64,000 nt of DNA from Ascaphus truei. Lineage: Eukaryota; Chordata; Amphibia; Anura; Ascaphidae. Made by a program: the position numbers and the translations under genes. The stretch's first letter is position 1, and each line of letters starts with the position of its first letter. Shown here piece by piece: positions 57,861 to 64,000 of the stretch. The DNA lies in NCBI GenBank assembly GCA_036426205.1, contig CM071568.1, forward strand, positions 37,960,457 to 38,024,456. Direction: 5' to 3'. The notes beneath the pieces were generated by a model. The model saw only the letters and a program-made list of their open reading frames with translations. It was not told the DNA's origin and did no database searches.

Positions 57861-58328
57861 ATAATGCGAATAGCAGAGCAAGTGGCTTCGATTTCAAGCC
57901 AGAAAAGTTTGCCTGCCAGATTCTAAGTCCCTACTTTTGCGACCAAGTTCTTAAAATCGAACGTAGCGGTTGCGGCTGGGATTTGATGGCAATTTCGGTT
58001 CCAGAGGATCGGTGGTAGCTTGCGGTCAAGAAAAGTCCAAGTTCTCAGAAGAGAAGGAAGCTTGGCGTGTGGAACTTCACGCCAATTTGGGAGATTCCGG
58101 GCTAAGTCCAGGTCAGGGTAAAACTCTTATTTAGAGTTCGTTGCACCTAGGAAAGTCAAGTTTTTTTTACCCCAGACATCCAGTAAGTGTGTCTTTTCAT
58201 CTGTATTTCGTGTATCTATAGTGTGTAAGCGTATTTGTTCAAATAAACTTCAATTTATTTCATTACCTTGTTTTGCTAAGTGAATGATCCTGGTTAAAAA
58301 AGTATAAATTGCCTGGTCTCCCATGACA
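57861..58328 (+). mobile_element. LTR-like repeat, copy 2 (5' truncated)
   Basis: Matches the 3' half of 1-872: CTAAGTCCC(T)ACTTTT, GTAGCGGT(T)GCGGCTGG, the CCAGTAAGTGTGT segment, AATAAA at about 58242 and the end CTGGTCTCCC-ATGACA. The part with the TATA and CCAAT boxes is missing. Confidence 0.6.
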
Positions 58329-58344
58329 AACATTACAATATAAT

Positions 58345-58752
58345 CACCAATACAATACATTGATCAACCCCCCCCCCAAAAAAAAAACAAAAAAAAAACA
58401 GTAAAGTAATGGGCAAAATCCCTATTGTCCCCTTCTAAACCTTCCTAATATCTCACCAAAATTCTCCTATGTAACCACCTCACCGATCCAATTGTCTCCA
58501 CTGTCAAACCTATCACCATGCTACCAACAAGACTAAATCCAGAGACCTGAGCCCAACTCCTGCCCACCGACAAAGCAAGCGCTCAATGCACCTAACCCTT
58601 AGCTTGAACATAATGTTCCCATCTCTACCCACCACAATGTAATCTTAACAATTACTCTATAATCAAATCCATATATAACCCCACCTTTGTTTTAATAACT
58701 AATGTACAGCTCTGGATAAGGGCGCTATATACATTTTGTAATAAATAAATGA
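58345..58752 (+). mobile_element. LINE 3' end with AATAAATAAATG tail
   Basis: Includes a C- and A-homopolymer tract at about 58370-58400. CAGCTCTGGATAAGGGCGCTAT ends in a TAATAAATAAATG tail, typical of vertebrate L2-like LINE 3' ends. No coding remnant. Confidence 0.5.
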
Positions 58753-58754
58753 AA

Positions 58755-59045
58755 TACATTATGTGAATCCATATTAATAATAACTTTATTTCATATAGCG
58801 CTTTCCTCCAAATGGGACTGAAAGCCCTTCAAAATACAATATATTAAGATTTTTACAGACAATCCCTGCACAAATGAGTTTACATTCTATGTTTTTGATT
58901 CCTTAGGCACAGGAAGGTAATGTGACTTGGCCAAGGACACATGGAGCTGACACCGGGATATGAACCATACTCCCCTGCTTCAAACTCAGTGTCATTGTTT
59001 TCAGAATCAGTACCTTTACTCAGAGACACTATAATGGCGAGTACA
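58755..59045 (+). mobile_element. MIR/L2-tail-like SINE
   Basis: ATAGCGCTTTCCTCC, GACAATCCCTGC and a GTGACTTGGCCAAGGACACA / GAGCTGACACCGGGATATGAACC segment resemble the 3' half of MIR-type SINEs (the ACTTGCCCAAGGTCACAC motif). Non-coding. Confidence 0.5.
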
Positions 59046-59459
59046 TTAATTTGAGCTGCTTAAGAAAATCAGGACTCTATTCAATAATCACCTAGTGGAC
59101 TTGAGGGTATGTTACTTGGCCTGTGTTAGGTATACTATTCCTTTTCTTTTTTATATCTTTTGATATTGTTGTTAGGTTTTTACACAATGCAGATTATCTT
59201 GGTCTACTTTTGCAAACATTTGAGTCATTTTGGCATATTTGATCTAATTTGAGTCCTGGAGAATCTATATTTTACATTAATACAAACCTATTTGTAGTGT
59301 TCATCTTTATCCTCTTCAGTGATAGAGAAAAATATCTAATAAGCAGGCTTCTGCCATGAAGCATTACCTTACAGTTACAGTCCAGTCCAAAAAATCCACC
59401 CATCCCTATCTAATACTTTATGTAGTGCATATGAGGCATCTGGTGATTAATGCCATTTA

Positions 59460-59757
59460 GGCCGTGCCTATAGTGCTGTCGATGGCGACACGACAGGTGA
59501 CATCACCCGTCGCCACAGGCGAAAGTTATATTTTGCTGGGCGGCGGCATCGCAGGTTTCCGGGCAGTTGATTGGTTCAAGGGCCATCACATGAGGCGACA
59601 GCCCTTGACAAATCAAATTTTGCTGGCTTCCAGTTTTTGCGACGACGATGTCGCTCCGTCGCATTGTCGCCATCGCGCTTTCTATAAGCGCATGCGGCGG
59701 CGGCGGCAATGCATGTGTTTTCGGGGCGACGTCGCCGGCACTATAAGCGCGGCCCTA
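59460..59757. mobile_element. MITE with ~30-bp inverted repeats and a CGAC-rich core
   Basis: The left end TAGGCCGTGCCTATAGTGC matches the inverted right end TAGGGCCGCGCTTATAGTGC, followed by related GGCGAC motifs. TA at both ends fits a TA-targeting transposon. The 108-codon ORF 59464-59790 is within it and not a gene. Confidence 0.75.
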
Positions 59758-61249
59758 GTAGCAATGAGCTACAGAATGTGCTTCTGTTAAAACAGGGCAT
59801 GGCACTTTAATAATGAGTCTTCTCTTGTAACTAACCAAATGCATAAAAGAAAAACATAGGTTTATGTATACATATTCTATTATAATATATAAGAAATGAG
59901 TACAATAATTATTTAGATACTATAGGGGTCTTTGGAGGATAACCACTGATTTTTTAAATATAATTATAGGCAAACTGGTGTAAGAACATGTTGAAACTAG
60001 TTTTCTAAGTCAAAAAAGTTTTAAAAAAAGAGCAGAAAATATCCTGTCTTGTTAATTATAATAAATAATATTAAAATGATTAATGTAAAATCAATTTCCT
60101 TTCTTTATTCTATTTATCTACTCTTCTCTCTGTGAGAAAACAGCATGTTAGTGACCTCTATGCTATCTAAACAGACATTAATGAATTGAGTGTTTTAACA
60201 CTCATCACATAATTTATAACTTTAATAAGAAAGCTTAGTGGTGCTTGAAATTAGCAAATGCTAAGTAACAAATTGCAGAAAATTAGCACAAAAAAAGATG
60301 GTTGAACAGGAATTACAAACAAGTCATCAAATACTCTAGTTACACAATATGTATTAAAATTTGATCACAGAAATCTAATTCAAGGCCAGACATTTTTTTT
60401 TACAAACACTAATTTCTTGGCTAATGTCTATCAAGTTTATAACAATATAAATTATGGTCCATGTAGGACCCCTGGTGACCATATGAATGACTACTGTCGG
60501 ATAATCATTGGATTATCATTACAGTGATCTGGTCATTGCAATATAATATACAATACAGTAAGATTGTGTGGTGGCGCAATAATATACAAATACAGTATAT
60601 CTATGAAAGAAAATAGATAGCAAACACTTTTATGTGTAATTGCACATTTTAAATGTATTCTCAAGCCTTTTCTAGTCTCTTATATATTCTACTTTACAGT
60701 ATATAGTTTTACAGTTATAAAATATGTCATGGGGGACCTCCAATCATGAAAAATATGTATTTGAAAAAGAAATATAAAAGTGCTAGCAATGCGCTCACAA
60801 ACATAAACAGGGAAACATGCTCTCAGACCACTGCTTTGGTAGAGGCTGATGTCACTGTGATATACAGTAGTAGTTCTGACTCCATGCCACTCTGCTCATC
60901 CTAGCACCTGCAATCACGCACCTGTCACTCAGTTAGCGAACTTCATTATTGTGATACATTGTCTGGATGCTCTAGTAGTATACGTCATTCCAACAATTTA
61001 CCCTCAACAGCAGAAACACAGAAACGATATTGAACATTCTGTGGTTATCTTTGACTATATGTATATGGTTATGTATGTTGTATGTGGTATTAACAGTTAA
61101 TGTTATTTTTTGTTATGTTATTGGGGCTTTGTTTGAGCTTGCCATAGAGGTTTTGAGCGCCCTAAGCGGTGGCTTTTTTTTATATACATATACATTGGGG
61201 AGTTGTTTATCTTAGTTATACACCTGTTAGGTGTTTTTCCATGTACCCC
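59758..61249. other. no recognisable gene
   Basis: AT-rich non-coding DNA. The 61-codon hydrophobic ORF at 61030-61215 lacks supporting features. Confidence 0.4.
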
Positions 61250-61360
61250 TTAGTTCCTCCAATTCAAGCCTTGAAGACTAGTTAATTATATTTGACTACA
61301 TATTCCACTAGCAGTCAGCTTTATAGTAGACTGAAAATTTGTTTCCAACCCATTTTTGGG

Positions 61361-61385
61361 CCGCTCACCTACCATGGATGTACCA
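61361..61385. repeat. 25-bp duplication, left (possible TSD)
   Basis: CCGCTCACCTACCATGG plus ATGTACCA; matches 63318-63342 with one mismatch. Confidence 0.65.
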
Positions 61386-63317
61386 GAAATTAGGATAACT
61401 AAAAATACTATAAGTTAGAGAGGGGGGAGGAAGGAAAGAATACTGCTACCAAAGATAGTGAATCAGCAGTAATAACTCAACTTAGTCCATCAGGTGGTGC
61501 TCTCCAGGAGTAAGGAATTGAACTAATCAACAAAGCAGGGCGGGACTCCCTAATGAAAGGAATCCCTGAAACTGCACAAAATGGGGTCACTCACAGTTGT
61601 GTGCAAAAAATATATAAAAATTCACATTTTAGTAATATACCAACAATGATGAGGACAAACACCATACAGTTCTAAAAAAAACCATGTTAAGTCACAGAGC
61701 AACCTAACTTCCCACCAGAAAAATAGAGGTGAATACCATACAAGTCACAAAAGACTTGCTACAAAAATTAATAGATAAAAACAAAAATGGAGAAGAGCGC
61801 ACACCTCATTGTATAGTAGGTTTCTTTTACTTGACACAAAGGATAAAAATCACACACACACAAAGCCACCCTATACGTTTCGAAGCGTGTCCTCTTTATC
61901 AGGGGTGTGGCTTTCGTTGGTCCCAAAGTCCTTTATATATCTCCAATATTCCTAATCTTAAATAGGCATGTTGGGGTTAAGAATGGTGAAACTTGATCAA
62001 AATATGATGCATATGTACTAAAAATGAAAATTTATAAACAAGGACAACAGTTAAAAAGATGACTGTTGCCCCAAAAGGAAGCACATTTGAGTGGTGCACT
62101 CTCGGGCGTTTAAAACTTAACTTTTAATTCAACAATTATGATATATATGTATACACACAACAATACATTTAACAAAAAGTGTATGTTTAAATATAAACAA
62201 AATAAAATGACAGGTTGTGAAGTGTAATTATTTCTGCTGTTGTAGTGTTTGATATATAATGAACCAGAACCGTATATTGGACTGTGGTACAATGATGTAA
62301 TAATATTTTGTTGTTCCAAATGTACAAACAGATTAGAGATATAAATCCTGTATATTAAATATGAGAGTCACATAAATACGTGATGCAACTAGGATTTATA
62401 TTAATATCCAAATAATGTGCGACTGGATGCGTTTGTAGAGGATGACAATATCACTGATAGTTGGAGTGTGTGATGTTTGAGGTGCAGTGGAGATATATGT
62501 TAGAAGCTAGATATAAAAGTCTTGCTGGTCATGACACAGCTCTAACATCACTGCCAAATATTACTCCTCAACCAATTAATTTTAAGCTAATCTCCACAAT
62601 GTGATGATTAGTGTATGATATTGTAGGAAAAATTGTAGCATTGCGAGTAGTCTATTAATAAAAATAGGTAATAATGGACAATATATTCATGAAAGAAGTC
62701 TCTCTATGAGGGAACAAAAAATACCCTAATGTCGTTGGTAATAGCTGCAAAATAAATTGAAGATGCCATGGTCTGATGATACCAGTGATATAAAAATCAC
62801 TTGATTATTTAGAATCTGGGCTCAAATATATGATGGCAATACCTTCTATATGCAACTAAGCTGATGGTACAATAAACTCATCAATGTGCTCATGACCAAA
62901 TAAAACCTTAATATGAGCAGAAACCTTTAACAAAGCCACATAATACTTGTAATCGCAAATAGTATAGGAGTACACATTAATGCAGCTTGGTAACTGTTCA
63001 AAATATAGCAATAGACAAATAAGCTAACCACACTCTATTGCACAAAAACAGATCAAGCAGCTGAAGATAATTATAGAATATAAGCGAAGCTTCATACATC
63101 CATAAATTGGTGGCTTATTTACAATGCCTAAAGGAACACACAATACCTATATAGTAAGTATGGTCAAAGATATAATTGGTAATCTCATTAGATTGAAAAA
63201 ATGCACAATAAGTATATATGCTATATACAGCTTAATCGCTATAAGTGAGAAACCATCAAGCAACAAGCAAGGTAGCCTTTTTTCTATTAAACAAAACATA
63301 GACTGCAGTTCTTTGGA
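61386..63317 (-). mobile_element. 1.93-kb hammerhead-bearing insertion in a LINE fragment
   Basis: Flanked by the 25-bp near-identical duplication, it contains a hammerhead-like motif (61871-61903, minus) and otherwise AT-rich non-coding sequence. No RT or GIY-YIG was read. Probably a non-autonomous or strongly decayed PLE-related element. It has no obvious inverted arm, unlike 8784-11277. Confidence 0.5.
61871..61903 (-). ncRNA. hammerhead-ribozyme-like motif (catalytic G changed)
   Basis: On the minus strand: CTGATAAAGAGG, loop ACACG, CTTCGAAACGTATA. C3 is kept, but G8 is A. Helix II pairs GAGG with CTTC using one G-U pair. Confidence 0.5.
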
Positions 63318-63342
63318 CCGCTCACTTACCATGGATGTACCA
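63318..63342. repeat. 25-bp duplication, right (possible TSD)
   Basis: Matches 61361-61385 with one C/T difference. Confidence 0.65.
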
Positions 63343-63564
63343 AGGGCACAGGAGAATGGGAGAGAGGAGGGAGGGTGGCAGGGGATGGGTGTGAGGTTGG
63401 AGGGGTTAATACCAGAAGGAGTAGAAGTTGCATGTGGGAGGCGAGGACGAGAGCATGTAGAAATAAGGCAGGGACGAGGATTGGGAGAGATATCCCCAGA
63501 TGCAAAGAAGAGAAGCATGGAAAGAAAAGCATGTGTGAGGATGATTTGTAGGGGTGTGTTTTAG

Positions 63565-64000
63565 TCCAAGGTGTATACAGTAGCTGTGTGGTGACAGAGG
63601 GCGCAGGTAAGAAAGGAGTTCATGTGAACTGAGAAGTGGGGAAGAAAGGAGAGATGGAGAATATGAATAGAGTTAGAGACATAAGGAGACTGGTGGAAGG
63701 AAATAATTTGAAAATAAGTGAGGTTACAGAAAATATTAAAAATAAAGGTGGCATCACAGCAATAGTTAACTGTTGAGATGTGCAATCTGGGATAGATGAT
63801 ATCCTCCTTTCCAACGTAGATCAAAAGTAGGAATCAGAAGCAGTAGGTGTTGTCCACTTTTCCACTTCTTTTTAAACTTCATATCTACTTTAAACATTTC
63901 TACTTAAAAGCATGGCTGCAGGCAGCTATGGCTGCTATGAGTATACTTATATACTGTTTGAAAGTCACCAGGTTGGCACATCAAACTTAATTAGCACATG
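63565..64000. other. no supported gene; possible LINE continuation
   Basis: Purine-rich plus strand (pyrimidine-rich minus strand), probably continuing the LINE 5' region; no clear motif. Confidence 0.35.

Larger units (their letters stand above)
61300..63564 (-). mobile_element. LINE 5' ORF fragment with 2A-like motif, split by an insertion
   Basis: On the minus strand 63147-63518 opens with LLFFASGDISPNPRP, a degenerate form of the GDIxxNPGP 2A-like peptide found at the start of some LINE ORFs. A Ser/Pro-rich sequence follows to CALGTSMV. Reading across the insertion 61386-63317 at its 25-bp duplication, the frame plausibly continues as ERPKNGLETNF into 61300-61385. It is a fragment with no RT or endonuclease here. 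Confidence 0.45.

Noticed and set aside
59464..59790. 108-codon ORF
   Set aside because: It falls within a CpG-rich MITE with inverted ends; no protein motif.
1..64000. CRISPR arrays, operons, bacterial promoters or rRNA/tRNA genes
   Set aside because: No regular short repeat-spacer arrays, no tRNA A/B box plus cloverleaf and no rRNA sequence seen. The repeats are eukaryotic transposons.

Overview
This is eukaryotic, intron-scale, AT-rich DNA. It looks like a vertebrate with a large repeat-rich genome, most likely an amphibian (frog). The inference rests on the mix of repeats: CR1 and L2-type LINEs, a chromodomain Ty3/gypsy element, Penelope-like elements (PLEs), a spliced PIF/Harbinger transposase, many short inverted-repeat DNA transposons and recurrent hammerhead-ribozyme-like motifs. 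There are no operons, bacterial genes or CRISPR arrays. No intact host gene is visible. The best host-derived traces are a broken forkhead (FOX) fragment at 18.1-18.7 kb, a possible terminal exon with a polyadenylation signal at 26.5-26.9 kb, and a lamin-like coiled-coil pseudogene at 52.2-55.4 kb.

Layout. 1-7.3 kb: an LTR-like repeat, an LTR fragment, tandem AT-rich repeats, an unclassified retroelement-like block with a 261-codon minus-strand ORF, and a transposon-like repeat. 8.77-11.29 kb: a 2.5 kb insertion with a 15-bp target-site duplication (TSD), built as a palindrome of two ~0.92 kb arms, each with an outward-facing hammerhead-like motif. 12.7-13.1 kb: a MITE. 14.4-18.1 kb: a gypsy RT remnant, then CR1 copy 1 interrupted by a solo LTR (TSD GTAAT) and a GC-rich MITE. 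18.1-26.9 kb: the FOX relic, a 431-bp hammerhead-bearing insertion (12-bp TSD), a (TA)n tract, an L2-like 3' end, a Harbinger transposase, a TIR element and the possible terminal exon. 27-35 kb: mostly unrecognised non-coding DNA with two or three repeat copies.

35.4-42.9 kb: a Ty3/gypsy chromovirus (36522-42308, TSD CAGAG) inserted in a duplicated repeat. 43.0-52.2 kb: a nearly complete CR1 (copy 2), split by a 5.24 kb PLE insertion (44422-49661, 14-bp TSD) that is itself a large palindrome carrying GIY-YIG and RT coding sequence. 52.2-55.4 kb: the coiled-coil pseudogene, split by a solo LTR (TSD GTGGT). 55.4-64 kb: further hammerhead-bearing insertions, MITEs, a second copy of the first LTR-like repeat, LINE and SINE tails, and a LINE 5' fragment with a degenerate 2A-like motif, split by a 1.9 kb hammerhead-bearing insertion flanked by a 25-bp duplication.

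The most notable pattern is at least nine hammerhead-type motifs (helix II hairpin followed by GAAAC, then usually a self-complementary ACGCGT-like helix III) in seven insertions. Two of those insertions are palindromes of the same asymmetric design. Only two motifs keep the full CUGANGA catalytic box; the others carry A at the position of the catalytic G. A second pattern is a shared core promoter in the gypsy-type LTRs: a TATA-like box about 29-32 bp upstream of GCTGAGCATA. All family names are from reading the sequence; no database search was run.
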